From: Hanamia caeni
Lineage (GTDB): Bacteria > Bacteroidota > Bacteroidia > Chitinophagales > Chitinophagaceae
DNA: 64,000 bases
Assembly: GCF_003721595.1 (NCBI RefSeq)
Contig: NZ_RJJR01000004.1
Span: 62,001 to 126,000 of the forward strand
Direction of reading: 5' to 3'
This document shows, in pieces, positions 24,729 through 34,685 of the stretch; position 1 is the first letter of the stretch, and the number at the start of each line of letters is the position of its first letter. The position numbers and the translations under genes are program-made. The notes beneath the pieces were generated by a model. That model saw only the letters and a program-made list of their open reading frames with translations, made no database searches and was not told the origin of the DNA.

Positions 24729-25469
24729 ATGCGTATGAAAAAAATTGTTTTTGTAGTAATTGGCTCTTTGTTTTTTTTTCTTGGTTTTGCGCAGGATACT
24801 ACGCACTCTGCTACAAAAAGCAATAAGATCGATTTTAAAAGCCGCGCAGGCGACCATTTTATGCTGCAATTATCCAGTGACCATTGGTCAGGAATGCCGG
24901 ATAGCATCAGCAGCCATCAAAAAGGCCTTTCAAGAGGATTTAATGCCTACGTGATGTTAAATAAGCCATTTAAAAATTCACCTAAAATGAGCCTTGGCAT
25001 TGGGCTTGGCATCAGCACCAGCAATATTTATTTTAAAAAAATGAATGTGGATCTGAAGGCCGCGCCCGGTTTGCTGCCTTTTACCCCGCTTGATTCAGCT
25101 AATCATTTTAAGAAATACAAATTAGCCTCTACTTTCTTGGAAGTTCCTCTTGAATTCCGCTTCACTTCCAGGCCGGCTGAACCCAACAAAAGCTTCAAAG
25201 CCGCTGTAGGATTGAAGGCGGGCACACTTTTAAACGTTCATACTAAAGGGAAAACTTTATTAAGCTCTGCAGGCACTGCCCTTAATTCATATACCGAGAA
25301 AGAAAGCAGCAAGCGGTTTATTAACGGCACTCATTTTATGGCTACGGCAAGGGTAGGTTACGGCGTATTTTCGCTGTTTGGTTCATACCAGCTCAACAGG
25401 TTTTTAAAAGACGGGGCAGGCCCGGCTATCAAACTATACCAGGTTGGCCTTACTATCAGCGGACTGTAG
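24729..25469 (+). CDS. outer-membrane beta-barrel family protein
   Basis: A 246-residue exported protein. The signal peptide (MKKIVFVVIGSLFFFLGFAQ, after a possible second ATG at 24735) is followed by alternating hydrophobic strands such as MSLGIGLGISTSNIYF, STFLEVPLEFRFTS and FKAAVGLKAGTLLNVHTKGK. It ends in IKLYQVGLTISGL. This is the pattern of the small porin-like outer-membrane barrels common in Bacteroidota. No specific family or ligand can be named. It is divergent from gldC. Confidence 0.7.
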   Translation: MRMKKIVFVVIGSLFFFLGFAQDTTHSATKSNKIDFKSRAGDHFMLQLSSDHWSGMPDSISSHQKGLSRGFNAYVMLNKPFKNSPKMSLGIGLGISTSNIYFKKMNVDLKAAPGLLPFTPLDSANHFKKYKLASTFLEVPLEFRFTSRPAEPNKSFKAAVGLKAGTLLNVHTKGKTLLSSAGTALNSYTEKESSKRFINGTHFMATARVGYGVFSLFGSYQLNRFLKDGAGPAIKLYQVGLTISGL

Positions 25470-25554
25470 TAAATAAACAAATAACCCCAATTTTTATTTT
25501 ATTCCTTATCTTCTTCCTGTCTTTTCTGAAAATGTATTTAAAAACAGGATAGAC

Positions 25555-25562
25555 TATTTTTG
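25555..25562 (+). promoter_or_regulatory. -7 element upstream of hflX
   Basis: TATTTTTG matches TAnnTTTG and lies 20 nt before the TTG start codon of hflX at 25583. Confidence 0.45.
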
Positions 25563-25582
25563 TTGTTCAAAAAAATTTTCTT

Positions 25583-26773
25583 TTGATAGAAAAAAAAATA
25601 AATTATACCGATTTAATCAACGTGGTTCTTGTAGCGGTTATTCAAAGAGGTCAGCAGGAACAGGAGGTAAACGAATACCTGGAAGAATTGGAATTCCTGG
25701 CAGAAACTGCCGGAGCGGTAACGATTAAAAAATTTATCCAAAAGCTGGATCATCCTGACAGCCGTACTTTTGTCGGCAAGGGAAAGTTGCAGGAAATAAA
25801 AGACTTTACCCTTCAAAAAAAAACAGATATTGTAATCTTTGATGATGAGCTTACCGGGTCACAGATATCTAATATTGAAAAAGAGCTCAATATAGCCGTT
25901 ATCGACAGAAGTGATTTAATCCTTGACATTTTTGCTTCCCGCGCTCAAACAGCCCAGGCAAAAGTGCAGGTTGAGCTGGCGCAATATCAATATATTTTGC
26001 CCCGCCTGAAAGGGATGTGGAAACACCTCGAAAGGCAAGGTGCAGGAATCGGGAGCCGCGGGCCTGGTGAAACCGAAATTGAAACCGACCGAAGAATTGT
26101 AAAAGACAAGATAAGTTTGCTGCGCAAAAGATTGGAGGCAATTGACAAACAATCGTTCACCCAAAGAAAAGATCGCGGTGAATTTATAAGGGTGGCGCTG
26201 GTAGGCTACACCAATGTGGGCAAGTCAACTATAATGAATTTGCTCAGTAAGAGCGACGTTTTTGCTGAAAATAAATTGTTTGCTACACTTGATACTACCA
26301 CGCGGAAAGTGGTTTTGGGCCACACTCCTTTTTTGTTGAGTGATACAGTCGGCTTTATCAGGAAATTGCCCCATCATCTTATCGAAAGTTTTAAAAGTAC
26401 GCTCGATGAAGTGCGTGAGGCGGATGTTTTGCTGCATGTAGTAGACATTTCGCACCCAAAATATGAGGAGCAAATAGCCGTAGTAAATAAAACGCTGCAG
26501 GAACTCAAAAGCTTTGATAAACCACTAATCACTGTGTTCAACAAAATGGATCAATATGAAAAAAATACGTTTGATCAATGGCTGCCTGAAGAGGTAAAAG
26601 AGCAGCTTCTGTACGAGCTGAAAGAAAGATGGAAAGCCCAAACGAATGGCAATTGTGTTTTTATTTCAGCAACCGAAAAAACGAACATTAAAGAGTTGAG
26701 ACAAATAGTTTTGAACCAGGTTCGTAATTTATATCAGCAAAAATATCCCTACAAGGCAGAATTTTTTTATTGA
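25583..26773 (+). CDS. hflX: GTPase HflX
   Basis: A ribosome-associated GTPase that binds the 50S subunit and can split or rescue stalled ribosomes. The 396-residue protein has the HflX-specific N-terminal domain (FVGKGKLQEI near 63-72; DDELTGSQISNIEK), the linker signature GPGETEIETDRR, then the G domain: G1 GYTNVGKST (208-216), TTRKV, DTVGFI and NKMD. The only start before the conserved N-terminus is the TTG at 25583 (MIEKKINYTDL), preceded by a -7 element. The stop overlaps the next start as TGATG, so it is translationally coupled to the Rieske protein. Confidence 0.93.
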   Translation: MIEKKINYTDLINVVLVAVIQRGQQEQEVNEYLEELEFLAETAGAVTIKKFIQKLDHPDSRTFVGKGKLQEIKDFTLQKKTDIVIFDDELTGSQISNIEKELNIAVIDRSDLILDIFASRAQTAQAKVQVELAQYQYILPRLKGMWKHLERQGAGIGSRGPGETEIETDRRIVKDKISLLRKRLEAIDKQSFTQRKDRGEFIRVALVGYTNVGKSTIMNLLSKSDVFAENKLFATLDTTTRKVVLGHTPFLLSDTVGFIRKLPHHLIESFKSTLDEVREADVLLHVVDISHPKYEEQIAVVNKTLQELKSFDKPLITVFNKMDQYEKNTFDQWLPEEVKEQLLYELKERWKAQTNGNCVFISATEKTNIKELRQIVLNQVRNLYQQKYPYKAEFFY

Positions 26774-27099
26774 TGGAAAACGACACTAAGCGGGTAAAAA
26801 TTGCAGGGACTATTGATGAATTATCATTTGCAGAAAATAAAATTGCAACGATAATGGCAGGACAGAAGAAAATTTGTATTGCCAAATCAGGCGCTGAATT
26901 AAGAGCCTTTTCCGCCAGGTGCCCTCATGCCGGCGGCGATCTTTCTGAAGGCGCTTTGGATCAAAAAGGAAATGTAATATGTCCTGTTCATGGTTACCGG
27001 TTTTCAATAAACTCGGGAAGAGATGCTGATGGAGAAGGGTATTTTTTAAAAATCTATACCATAGAGCAAACTGCAGAAGGGCTCTTCCTCAGGTTATAA
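26773..27099 (+). CDS. small Rieske [2Fe-2S] protein
   Basis: A 108-residue ferredoxin-like Rieske protein with both cluster-binding boxes: Cys50-Pro-His52 (ARCPHAGGDL) and Cys70-x-x-His73 (CPVHGYRF). It has no signal peptide, so it is a cytoplasmic electron carrier of the NirD/biphenyl-dioxygenase-ferredoxin type. The start ATG at 26773 shares its first base with the last base of the hflX stop. No oxygenase or reductase gene is adjacent, so its partner is unknown. Confidence 0.87.
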   Translation: MENDTKRVKIAGTIDELSFAENKIATIMAGQKKICIAKSGAELRAFSARCPHAGGDLSEGALDQKGNVICPVHGYRFSINSGRDADGEGYFLKIYTIEQTAEGLFLRL

Positions 27100-27144
27100 T
27101 AATGATAAATATCGCTTGGCTCATCAATAAAAAGCACAATTTAG

Positions 27145-27152
27145 TACCTTTG
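27145..27152 (+). promoter_or_regulatory. -7 element upstream of secA
   Basis: TACCTTTG matches TAnnTTTG and lies 86 nt before the secA ATG, leaving a leader of about 80 nt. A TTG at 27116 is too far for a standard -33 element. Confidence 0.5.
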
Positions 27153-27238
27153 CAAGCTGTCATTTTGGCTTCGAATGATTTGCTGCATCAAAATTGACAA
27201 CAACAATTTACCTTTTTAAATAAATAATTCATAGATAT

Positions 27239-30200
27239 ATGGCCGGGCTACTCTCCCTATTATTTGGTGGCAATAAAAGTGAAAAAGACGTAAAGAAAAT
27301 CAGCCCTCTTGTAGAAAAGATCAATGCTTTTTTTGAGGAATATAAATCTTTGTCCAATGACGAATTGCGTGGAAAGACAATTGAATTCCGTGCAAGGATA
27401 AAGGAATACCTGAAAGATACTGATAACCAGATAGAATCTCAGAAAGCTGAAGCTGAAAAATTAGATTCTGCGGATATATCAGGCAGGGATGCAATTTATC
27501 GCCACATAGATGATATGACGAAGGATCGTGATAAAAAACTGGAGGAGGTGCTCTTTGAAATCCTGCCGGAAGCGTTCGCGGTGGTGAAAGAAACTTCGCG
27601 TCGCTTTAAGGAAAATACTGAATTAGTAGCTACAGCTACAGAGCTTGACAAAACCCTTGCTCAAACTAAAAAATACCTGCGCATTGAAGGGGATAAGTCA
27701 ATTTATCAAAATACCTGGACAGCGGGCGGAAATGAAATCGTTTGGAACATGGTTCCTTATGATGTACAGTTAATAGGGGGAATAGTTCTGCACCAGGGAA
27801 AAATTGCTGAAATGGCCACCGGTGAAGGTAAAACATTAGTATCTGTACTGCCCGCGTATCTGAATGCTTTGGCTGGCCTCGGCGTTCATATCGTAACTGT
27901 GAACGATTACCTGGCCCGTCGTGATAGCGAATGGAACGGAACTTTGCTGGAATGGCTCGGCCTGACAGTGGATTGCATTGACAAGCATCAGCCAAACAGC
28001 GAAGAAAGAAGGAAAGCGTACGGACGAGATGTGGTATATGGAACCAACAATGAATTTGGCTTTGATTACCTGCGTGATAACATGGTGCATTCCCCTGAAG
28101 AAATGGTGCAGGGCAAGCACCATTTTGCTATGGTGGATGAGGTTGATAGTGTGTTGATTGATGATGCCAGAACACCTTTGATTATCTCCGGTCCAATTCC
28201 ACGGGGCGATAACCAGGAATTTGATCAACTTAAACCAAGGGTTGAAAAAATTGTGGAAGCGCAGAGAAAAGTAACCAGCAACTTTTTAATTGACGCAAAG
28301 AAAAAAATAAGCGAGGGAAATGATGATCCTAAAGATGGAGGTCTTTCCTTGTATCGGGCTCACCGTGGACTACCGAAAAATAATGCGCTTATAAAATACT
28401 TAAGTGAGCCCGGCATGAAAGTAAAACTTCAAAAAACGGAGAATTATTACTTGTCTGACCAGGAAAAAAATATGCACATCGTAGATGAGGAGCTGTATTT
28501 CGTAATAGATGAAAAAAACAACCAGGTGCAGTTGACCGACAAGGGCATTGCTTTAATTACCAAATCAGGAGAGGATCCTGAATTTTTTATTTTACCCGAT
28601 ATTGGCGTAAAGCTGGCAGAAATTGAAAAAAGCGATGCTACACCCGAAGCGAAACTCGAAAGAAAGGAAACTTTATTGAGCGATTATTCTGTTAAAGCAG
28701 AACGGATTCATACAGTCACGCAACTTTTAAAAGCCTATACACTTTTTGAAAACGACGTGGAATATGTGGTAATTGACGGGCAGGTTAAAATCGTTGACGA
28801 ACAAACCGGCCGTATTATGGAAGGGCGTCGTTACTCAGATGGCTTGCACCAGGCAATAGAAGCAAAGGAAAATGTAAAAATCGAAAGTGCCACGCAAACC
28901 TATGCTACCATCACCCTGCAGAATTATTTCAGGATGTACCACAAGCTGGCGGGCATGACCGGAACCGCAGAAACAGAAGCTGCAGAATTTTGGGATATTT
29001 ACAAACTGGATGTGGTTTCAATCCCAACCAATGTACCTGTAATAAGAGATGATGCACAGGATTTGGTTTTTAAAACCAAGCGTGAAAAATATAAAGCGGT
29101 TATTGACGAGGTAGAAAAAATGACCGCTGCCGGAAGGCCTATCCTTGTCGGCACTACCTCTGTAGAGGTAAGTGAATTGCTGAGCCGCATGATGAAGCAA
29201 ATGGGGATTGCGCACAATGTATTAAATGCAAAACAGCATGCGAAGGAAGCCCAGGTAGTTGCAGAAGCAGGATTAGCCGGCGCCGTTACGATTGCTACCA
29301 ACATGGCAGGCCGCGGAACAGATATTAAACTTGGCCCCGGCGTAAAAGAAGCGGGCGGACTGGCTATTTTAGGAACAGAAAGGCATGAGAGCCGGCGCGT
29401 CGACAGGCAGTTGCGGGGCCGTTCCGGAAGGCAGGGTGATCCGGGTTCGTCTAAATTTTTTGTATCTCTTGAAGATGATTTGATGCGCATGTTTGGAAGC
29501 GAAAAAATTGCCGCGCTGATGGACAGGATGGGATATAAAGAAGGGGAAGTGATCCAGCACAAAATGATTTCCAACAGTATTGAAAGGGCGCAGAAAAAAG
29601 TGGAAGAAAATAACTTTGGTATCAGGAAACGATTGCTGGAATATGACGACGTGATGAATAAACAACGGACGGTGATTTACGGAAAAAGAAACCATGCCTT
29701 GTTTGGAGAAAGATTGGCGCTTGACCTTGATAACGCTTTTTATTCGGTTGCGGAGGGCATCATCAATTCTTTTAAAGAAATTGATAACCATGAAGAATTT
29801 AAGCTGGCAGCAATCATGAATTTTGGAATTGATACCTCCATAACCCGTGAAGAACTTGACAAAGAAGACGTTCAGACGCTTGCTAACAAATTATATTATG
29901 AGGCCAAAGATCGATACAATGAAAAGAATAAGGCAATAAATGCACAAACGCTTCCTGTGTTGAAAAATATCCGGAGGGAACAGGGACCACACATTGTTAA
30001 CGTGGCAGTTCCTTTTACAGATGGGAAAAAAGGCATGCAGGCGATTGCCAACCTCGATAAAACTATTGAAACCAACGGTGCTGAGCTTACCAACGCTTTG
30101 GAACGCAACATAACGCTCGCATTGATTGATGATGCATGGAAAGAACATCTTCGTGCAATGGATGATTTAAGGCAAAGTGTTCAAACTGCCGGGTATGAAC

Positions 30201-30571
30201 AAAAAGATCCGTTGGTAATTTATAAAATTGAAGCCTTCGGCGCATTTAAACAAATGGACGACCAGGTTAATAAAGACATCGTTAGTTTTCTTGCCCATTG
30301 CAGCATTCCCGCCGAACAAAACCAGGAAACGCGCATAACAGAAGAGCGAAGAAAAAGGACTGACATGAGCAAACTGCGTCAGAGAAAAGCAGAATTTGCG
30401 GGAGCCGGAGCGGGGCCCGAATACGTTTCTCAGGAAAATGATTATATAGATCCGTCTGAAAATATAAAACAGGAGCCCATAAGAGTAGGCCCCAAAGTAG
30501 GTAGAAATGATCCCTGCCCTTGTGGAAGTGGCAAAAAATACAAAAATTGCCATGGCAAGGGTGAAAATTAG
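27239..30571 (+). CDS. secA: preprotein translocase ATPase SecA
   Basis: The motor that drives unfolded preproteins through SecYEG. At 1110 residues it is longer than E. coli SecA (901), as usual in Bacteroidota because of insertions, for example the Lys/Asp-rich stretch before the Walker A site and another around [20 protein letters not shown]. Key elements are [17 protein letters not shown] (Walker A, near residue 198), [21 protein letters not shown] (Walker B, near 300), [25 protein letters not shown] in the second helicase domain, and the C-terminal zinc motif [14 protein letters not shown]. It has its own promoter. Confidence 0.97.
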   Translation: MAGLLSLLFGGNKSEKDVKKISPLVEKINAFFEEYKSLSNDELRGKTIEFRARIKEYLKDTDNQIESQKAEAEKLDSADISGRDAIYRHIDDMTKDRDKKLEEVLFEILPEAFAVVKETSRRFKENTELVATATELDKTLAQTKKYLRIEGDKSIYQNTWTAGGNEIVWNMVPYDVQLIGGIVLHQGKIAEMATGEGKTLVSVLPAYLNALAGLGVHIVTVNDYLARRDSEWNGTLLEWLGLTVDCIDKHQPNSEERRKAYGRDVVYGTNNEFGFDYLRDNMVHSPEEMVQGKHHFAMVDEVDSVLIDDARTPLIISGPIPRGDNQEFDQLKPRVEKIVEAQRKVTSNFLIDAKKKISEGNDDPKDGGLSLYRAHRGLPKNNALIKYLSEPGMKVKLQKTENYYLSDQEKNMHIVDEELYFVIDEKNNQVQLTDKGIALITKSGEDPEFFILPDIGVKLAEIEKSDATPEAKLERKETLLSDYSVKAERIHTVTQLLKAYTLFENDVEYVVIDGQVKIVDEQTGRIMEGRRYSDGLHQAIEAKENVKIESATQTYATITLQNYFRMYHKLAGMTGTAETEAAEFWDIYKLDVVSIPTNVPVIRDDAQDLVFKTKREKYKAVIDEVEKMTAAGRPILVGTTSVEVSELLSRMMKQMGIAHNVLNAKQHAKEAQVVAEAGLAGAVTIATNMAGRGTDIKLGPGVKEAGGLAILGTERHESRRVDRQLRGRSGRQGDPGSSKFFVSLEDDLMRMFGSEKIAALMDRMGYKEGEVIQHKMISNSIERAQKKVEENNFGIRKRLLEYDDVMNKQRTVIYGKRNHALFGERLALDLDNAFYSVAEGIINSFKEIDNHEEFKLAAIMNFGIDTSITREELDKEDVQTLANKLYYEAKDRYNEKNKAINAQTLPVLKNIRREQGPHIVNVAVPFTDGKKGMQAIANLDKTIETNGAELTNALERNITLALIDDAWKEHLRAMDDLRQSVQTAGYEQKDPLVIYKIEAFGAFKQMDDQVNKDIVSFLAHCSIPAEQNQETRITEERRKRTDMSKLRQRKAEFAGAGAGPEYVSQENDYIDPSENIKQEPIRVGPKVGRNDPCPCGSGKKYKNCHGKGEN

Positions 30572-30617
30572 ATGGTATCAAAATTTCGTTTATTTTTAGG
30601 TTTATTAAGTTGCTGCC

Positions 30618-30971
30618 ATGAAAAAGATTCCTGTTGTTATTCTTCTATTTCTGTTGAGCGCACCTGCATTGTGCCAGCTAAAGAATGCAGGTGAGATGGA
30701 TTCCGCAAAATCTGTCAAGCGAATTTTGAACCTTCCCAAAATTTATACTTTTACAGGAAATGGCAACTGGAGTTTGACTTCTAATTGGGAAAACGGCGAA
30801 GTTCCTTTTGCAGATATTCCTCCCGGAAGTGAAATCCGCATTAACAGCCTGGTGCCCGGGGGCAAATGTATTTTGGATGTGCCCTTTGAAATCCCGAATA
30901 CCACAAATACGATAAAGCTTACCGTGTATTCGGGAAATGAATTGGTGGTTCCCGATTTAATTGTCCGGTAA
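30618..30971 (+). CDS. small exported hypothetical protein
   Basis: A 117-residue protein with a signal peptide (MKKIPVVILLFLLSAPALCQ). A compact domain with the pattern FTGNGNWSLTSNWENGEVPFADIPPGSEIRI follows. This resembles the short GNGNWSxxxNWxNGxxP motifs seen in many Bacteroidota surface proteins ahead of beta-rich repeats, but here it stands alone. I recognise no functional family. It lies 46 nt after secA and may be read from the same transcript. Confidence 0.65.
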   Translation: MKKIPVVILLFLLSAPALCQLKNAGEMDSAKSVKRILNLPKIYTFTGNGNWSLTSNWENGEVPFADIPPGSEIRINSLVPGGKCILDVPFEIPNTTNTIKLTVYSGNELVVPDLIVR

Positions 30972-31060
30972 ACCGCGTTCCCAAAAAATTCGCCAATTTA
31001 ATCGCTTAAAATTTCCATTAAATTCAAATCTATTAGGATTCTGATCGAAATATTTAAAAA

Positions 31061-31085
31061 AATAGCAGTCGGGAAGACTGCTATT
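31061..31085 (-). terminator. intrinsic terminator downstream of dps
   Basis: AATAGCAGTC at 31061-31070 pairs perfectly with GACTGCTATT at 31076-31085 around a 5-nt loop. Read leftward, the hairpin is followed by TTTTTAAATA, so it ends the dps transcript, 87 nt past the stop. Confidence 0.8.
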
Positions 31086-31171
31086 GAAGAAAATTGAAGG
31101 GAGCGGTATTTCCCGATCAATACTTGTTGATTCGTTTTTCCCCATAGTGAAAAAATAAAAAAAGTTGTTTT

Positions 31172-31720
31172 TTATTTTGTACCCTGGTTAGGAACGCTGG
31201 CCCTTAACATCCAGGCCATCTTTTCATGCTCCTTCATGATTCCTGTAATGAAATCCGAACTTCCGGCATCATCATATTTTTCTTCAAATTCATCAATTAA
31301 TTTTCTTGTTTTTCTGATGATAGCATCATGGTCTGATACCAATTGTTCCAGCATAGTTTCCGAAACAGAGGCGGCACCGGAATGTTCCTTTAATGAAGTA
31401 TTCCCCAAAAATTCTTTCATGCTTCCGGTAGCAAAATGTCCCACTTTCCTGATTCTTTCAGCAACGGAGTCAATGATTGTCTGTAATTGATTGTATTGCT
31501 CATCAAGAAATAAATGTAAAGCATGAAAATCGCGGCCTTCTATATTCCAATGGAAGTTTAGTGTTTTTGTATAAAGCACAAATTCATCAGCCAACACTTT
31601 ATTAAGCGCTTCGGCCACTTTTTTGCTATTTTCTTTTGAAATTCCTGTATTCAGATTGTCCTGGTTTTCTGTAGAAATTTTTTCTTTAGGCTCATGATTT
31701 TTATCAGCTTGCTTTACCAT
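31172..31720 (-). CDS. dps: Dps-family DNA-binding ferritin-like protein
   Basis: A 182-residue protein that would form a dodecameric cage, storing iron and protecting DNA from oxidants. The intersubunit ferroxidase ligands are visible in TLNFHWNIEGRDFHALHLFLDEQYNQL (His, His, Asp, Glu), and a later helix includes VAERIRKVGHFATGSMKEFL. The N-terminal ~35 residues are a charged extension (KNHEPKEKISTENQ) that could bind DNA. The gene has its own terminator and is divergent from two small lipoprotein genes. Confidence 0.92.
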   Translation of the reverse strand: MVKQADKNHEPKEKISTENQDNLNTGISKENSKKVAEALNKVLADEFVLYTKTLNFHWNIEGRDFHALHLFLDEQYNQLQTIIDSVAERIRKVGHFATGSMKEFLGNTSLKEHSGAASVSETMLEQLVSDHDAIIRKTRKLIDEFEEKYDDAGSSDFITGIMKEHEKMAWMLRASVPNQGTK

Positions 31721-32035
31721 AATTATTTTTTTTTATTCAAAAGTTAATAAAGTTTCTCTATCACAAACGGGGTGCCAGCCTTTCGGATTAGTAAAGTAAA
31801 AAACGGGTTATTTGTCGCTTTACTGATTAGAATAAACGTGGCTTGCGGTTTAGCTATTATTTTTTAAAACTAAGCGTTGAATGATTGCAAAACCTGTATT
31901 TGCTAGAAACCTTGGCTGATATCATGTTTGTTAAAAGTTTTTAAACGTCCGGAAAAAATTTAAACCCTTACAAGAATTTAAACTCTATTCAAACAACAGT
32001 TTAAAAAAGTTTATTCATTTTCAAAATCAACAACC
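31721..32035. other. 315-nt divergent intergenic region with an inverted repeat
   Basis: This separates dps (leftward) from the first glycine-zipper lipoprotein gene (rightward). It contains AGTAAAG at 31790-31796 and CTTTACT at 31818-31824, a 7-bp inverted repeat of the motif that recurs elsewhere in the window. No exact TAnnTTTG element was found on either strand. I see no gene. Confidence 0.55.
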
Positions 32036-32638
32036 ATGAAAAATTTATTACTACTTATTTTTATTGCCGTAAGTTTTGCCGCCTGCAATAGTGATCCTGC
32101 AAAAGACAGCCAGCGTGATATACAACTATTGCCGGATGCAGGCGCATACACCAATAACATCCTTACTGACACCAATTCAGTTGCTGAAGCAGCGCCGGTA
32201 CGGGAAAAAGTCAATGAAAAGCCTCCTGTAAAAACCATTGTAAGAACCATCGTAATCGAAAGGCCCGCCCCACAAACAGGAAATGTAAGAAAGGCTGTTA
32301 AGCGTGATGATCCTGTCCAGGATACCGAAGCTCAGGAGCCGGTTTCAACTTCTCCTACAACAACGCCGTCTACTCAAAACACCGGCGGTAGCAATGATTC
32401 TTCTACATCACCTTCAGAAACTGCATCGGCTAAAAATGATGAAGAGGTGCAAAAGAAGGGGATGAGCAAAGCGGCGCAGGGCGCCATCATTGGCGGTGTG
32501 GCAGGTGCAGTTGGCGGAGCGGTTATTAGCAAGAAAAAAGGCTTAGGTGCAGTTGTTGGCGGCATTGCCGGAGCAGCCGGTGGATATATTATCGGTAAAA
32601 AAATGGACAAAAAAGATAACCGGTTTATGATTGAATAA
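32036..32638 (+). CDS. glycine-zipper lipoprotein, copy 1
   Basis: A 200-residue predicted lipoprotein. The signal peptide ends in SFAACNSDP with the acylated Cys at about residue 17. A disordered Pro/Thr/Ser-rich linker follows (residues ~40-140), then a C-terminal glycine-zipper region, KAAQGAIIGGVAGAVGGAVISKKKG, then a second GGIAGAAGGYIIG segment of the YMGG/Gly-zipper_2 kind. Such domains insert in or line the outer membrane. It is a paralogue of the next gene, sharing the RDIQLLPDAGAYTNN-type N-terminus. It faces dps, which suggests stress-related expression; function is otherwise unknown. Confidence 0.75.
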   Translation: MKNLLLLIFIAVSFAACNSDPAKDSQRDIQLLPDAGAYTNNILTDTNSVAEAAPVREKVNEKPPVKTIVRTIVIERPAPQTGNVRKAVKRDDPVQDTEAQEPVSTSPTTTPSTQNTGGSNDSSTSPSETASAKNDEEVQKKGMSKAAQGAIIGGVAGAVGGAVISKKKGLGAVVGGIAGAAGGYIIGKKMDKKDNRFMIE

Positions 32639-32655
32639 TATAAAAAACGCAAAAT

Positions 32656-32684
32656 AAACAGCTCTCACCGGGGCTGTTTTTTTT
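32656..32684 (+). terminator. intrinsic terminator after lipoprotein copy 1
   Basis: AAACAGCTC at 32656-32664 pairs with GGGCTGTTT at 32671-32679 (one G-T pair), loop 6 nt, followed by a run of eight T at 32677-32684. Confidence 0.85.
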
Positions 32685-32789
32685 ATTGAATTTTTGCTGA
32701 TTCGCGTCGGTGTTTAACAAAATTTACTTATTCGCCATCAATTCTGGCATTGTTTTCTCTAAATTCTTTACATAACCAAAAAAGAGATT

Positions 32790-33269
32790 ATGAAAGTCTT
32801 AAAGAAATTGAGTTTGCCCATCTTTTCCCTGTTGTTTTTCATGGCTTGCAAAAATCATGATGACACGAAAAGAAATATCCAGCTCTTAAATGATTCTACT
32901 GTTTACAATAATAGTTCGACTACTGATTCATTAAAGGCAAATGCGGGAAGCTATCCGTACTATCCAAAAAATTCCCAGGCCAATGAAGGGCAAACAAAAA
33001 AATTAAATGAAGAAAATAAAGCCGTGCAGGCAAAAAATGAACAAAATTCATCAACCGCTCCTGAGGCTGATAAACAGAAAGGCTGGAGCAAAGGCGCGCA
33101 AGGCGCTGTAATTGGCGGCGCGACCGGCGCAGTTGGCGGAGCAATCATTTCAAAACACCATAAAGGCACGGGAGCAGCTATCGGCGCAGCCGTGGGTGCC
33201 GCAGGCGGATATATAATAGGGCATGAAAAAGATAAAAAAGATGGAAGAGTTAAGGACGAAAAAAAGTAA
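32790..33269 (+). CDS. glycine-zipper lipoprotein, copy 2
   Basis: A 159-residue predicted lipoprotein and shorter paralogue of the preceding gene. The lipobox is at FFMACKNHD (Cys about residue 20), followed by KRNIQLLNDSTVYNNSSTTDS, matching the start of copy 1. After a shorter linker come the zipper segments KGAQGAVIGGATGAVGGAIISKHHKG and AAIGAAVGAAGGYIIGHEKDKKDGR. A terminator separates the copies, so each is transcribed on its own. The differing linkers suggest divergence after a tandem duplication. Confidence 0.75.
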   Translation: MKVLKKLSLPIFSLLFFMACKNHDDTKRNIQLLNDSTVYNNSSTTDSLKANAGSYPYYPKNSQANEGQTKKLNEENKAVQAKNEQNSSTAPEADKQKGWSKGAQGAVIGGATGAVGGAIISKHHKGTGAAIGAAVGAAGGYIIGHEKDKKDGRVKDEKK

Positions 33270-33290
33270 ATAGAATTATGGTAATTTATG

Positions 33291-33317
33291 AGCCTTCCTT
33301 CAACGGAGGGCTTTTTA
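33291..33317 (+). terminator. intrinsic terminator after lipoprotein copy 2
   Basis: AGCCTTCC at 33291-33298 pairs with GGAGGGCT at 33305-33312 (one G-T pair), loop 6 nt, followed by a T-rich tract that runs into the stop codon of the convergent flavin oxidoreductase gene. Confidence 0.8.
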
Positions 33318-34379
33318 TTTTATTTTGGCTCTTTGATATTGGACAGGCCATGGTACATCAACCCCTAACTCTTTGGCGGCGTGCAGCGGAAAATAAGGCT
33401 CGCGTAAAAACTGCCGCGCCATTACTATGAAATCAGCCTTTTGTTGCATTAGAATATCTTCGCATTGAAGGGCATCAGTAATCATACCTACCGCAGCGGT
33501 TAAAATGCCAGTTTCTTTTTTGATTTCTTCTGAAAAGGGAACCTGGTAGAGCGGGCCAACATTAATTTTTTGCTGTGGAGAATTGCCGCCGCTGGAACAA
33601 TCTATAACATCCACGGTCTGTTCTTTTAAAATTTTAGCGAGTTCTACTGAATCATTGATATCCCAGCCTCCCTCAACCCATTCCGTGCAGGAGATTCGAA
33701 CAAAAAGTGGCGGTTCTTCACCGATTACATTTCTTATTGCCTGCACTATTTCTAAAAGCAACCTGCTGCGGTTATAAAAAGTTCCGCCATATTCATCAGT
33801 CCTGTGGTTGCTTAAGGGCGATAAAAATTCATTGATGAGATAGCCGTGGGCCGCATGGATTTCGAAAACATCGAAACCCGCTTCCACAGCCCGCTGAGCC
33901 GCATCGGTAAAATCATTTATTAATTTTTTTATATCGTTAACTGACATTTCCCTTGGTAAAGGATAATCTTTAAATGGTAAGTTGCTGGGAGCAATGGTTT
34001 GCCAACCTCCGGCTTCCCTTGTTAATGGTGTTTTCCCTTTCCACGGGCTGGGCGTACTGGCTTTTCTTCCTGCATGAGCGAGTTGTATTCCGGCAATTGC
34101 GCCGTGCTGTTTTATAAAACCGGTAATTTTTTTGAGGAAGGTAATATGCTCATTTTTCCAGATACCGAGGTCATCTGGGGAAATTCTGCCTTCAGCGGTC
34201 ACGGCTGCAGCCTCTGTAAAAATCAAACCCGCGCCGCCAATAGCCCTTGAACCAAGATGTACAAGGTGCCATTCGTCCGCAAAACCATCTATGCTGGAAT
34301 ATTGACACATAGGGGAAACAATGAGCCGGTTCTTAAAAGTAATATTTCGTATCGTGATAGGTTCAAAAAGTAAGGCCAT
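33315..34379 (-). CDS. Old Yellow Enzyme-type NADH:flavin oxidoreductase (YqjM-like)
   Basis: About 354 residues, an FMN-dependent ene-reductase that reduces activated C=C bonds with NAD(P)H. The N-terminus LFEPITIRNITFKNRLIVSPMCQYS includes Cys25, diagnostic of the YqjM/NamA (thermophilic-like) class. The substrate-binding pair sits in IQLAHAGRKAS, with EIHAAHGYLINEFLSPLSNHRTDEYGG further on. The start at 34379 (MALLFEP) is preferred over 34397. It lies just upstream of a tRNA gene on the opposite strand. Confidence 0.92.
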   Translation of the reverse strand: MALLFEPITIRNITFKNRLIVSPMCQYSSIDGFADEWHLVHLGSRAIGGAGLIFTEAAAVTAEGRISPDDLGIWKNEHITFLKKITGFIKQHGAIAGIQLAHAGRKASTPSPWKGKTPLTREAGGWQTIAPSNLPFKDYPLPREMSVNDIKKLINDFTDAAQRAVEAGFDVFEIHAAHGYLINEFLSPLSNHRTDEYGGTFYNRSRLLLEIVQAIRNVIGEEPPLFVRISCTEWVEGGWDINDSVELAKILKEQTVDVIDCSSGGNSPQQKINVGPLYQVPFSEEIKKETGILTAAVGMITDALQCEDILMQQKADFIVMARQFLREPYFPLHAAKELGVDVPWPVQYQRAKIK

Positions 34380-34485
34380 GATTATTCTTGTCAGCAAATT
34401 TCTGACCTAATTTTTCTTACAAAAAATTCCATTAAATTTGCCCACTTTCTGGCATCCGGCTTAAGAGTTTTTAAAACGGATTAAC

Positions 34486-34557
34486 GGCCCGGTAGTTCAA
34501 TGGATAGAATAGGAGTTTCCTAAACTCTAGATACAAGTTCGATTCTTGTCCGGGCTA
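34486..34557 (+). tRNA. tRNA-Arg (anticodon CCT)
   Basis: A full cloverleaf of 72 nt. The acceptor stem is GGCCCGG paired with CCGGGCT (one G-T pair). The D arm is GTTC/GAAT, the anticodon stem GGAGT/ACTCT with loop TTCCTAA giving anticodon CCT (reads AGG), and the T arm ACAAG-TTCGATT-CTTGT. The discriminator base is A, and CCA is not encoded. I looked for a repeated 3' end downstream as a sign of integration and found none. Confidence 0.95.
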
Positions 34558-34606
34558 CATCTGCTGCTTCTGAATTGCATTCCCCAGACTCTGTGATAAT
34601 GTGTTA

Positions 34607-34640
34607 CAGTAAAGGCAGTTTTAGTTTACTTTTTTATTTT
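34607..34640 (+). terminator. probable terminator downstream of tRNA-Arg
   Basis: AGTAAA at 34608-34613 pairs with TTTACT at 34625-34630, followed by a T-rich tract. The stem is short. The arms again carry the CAGTAAAG/CTTTACT core. Confidence 0.4.
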
Positions 34641-34685
34641 AGCCACAATTCTTCATTATCTATAAAGATGGTCAATCATGTGCCG

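Noticed and set aside
34486..34557. tRNA-Arg as an attachment site of an integrated element
   Set aside because: I found no repeated 3' end of the tRNA downstream and no integrase, relaxase or transposase gene in the window.
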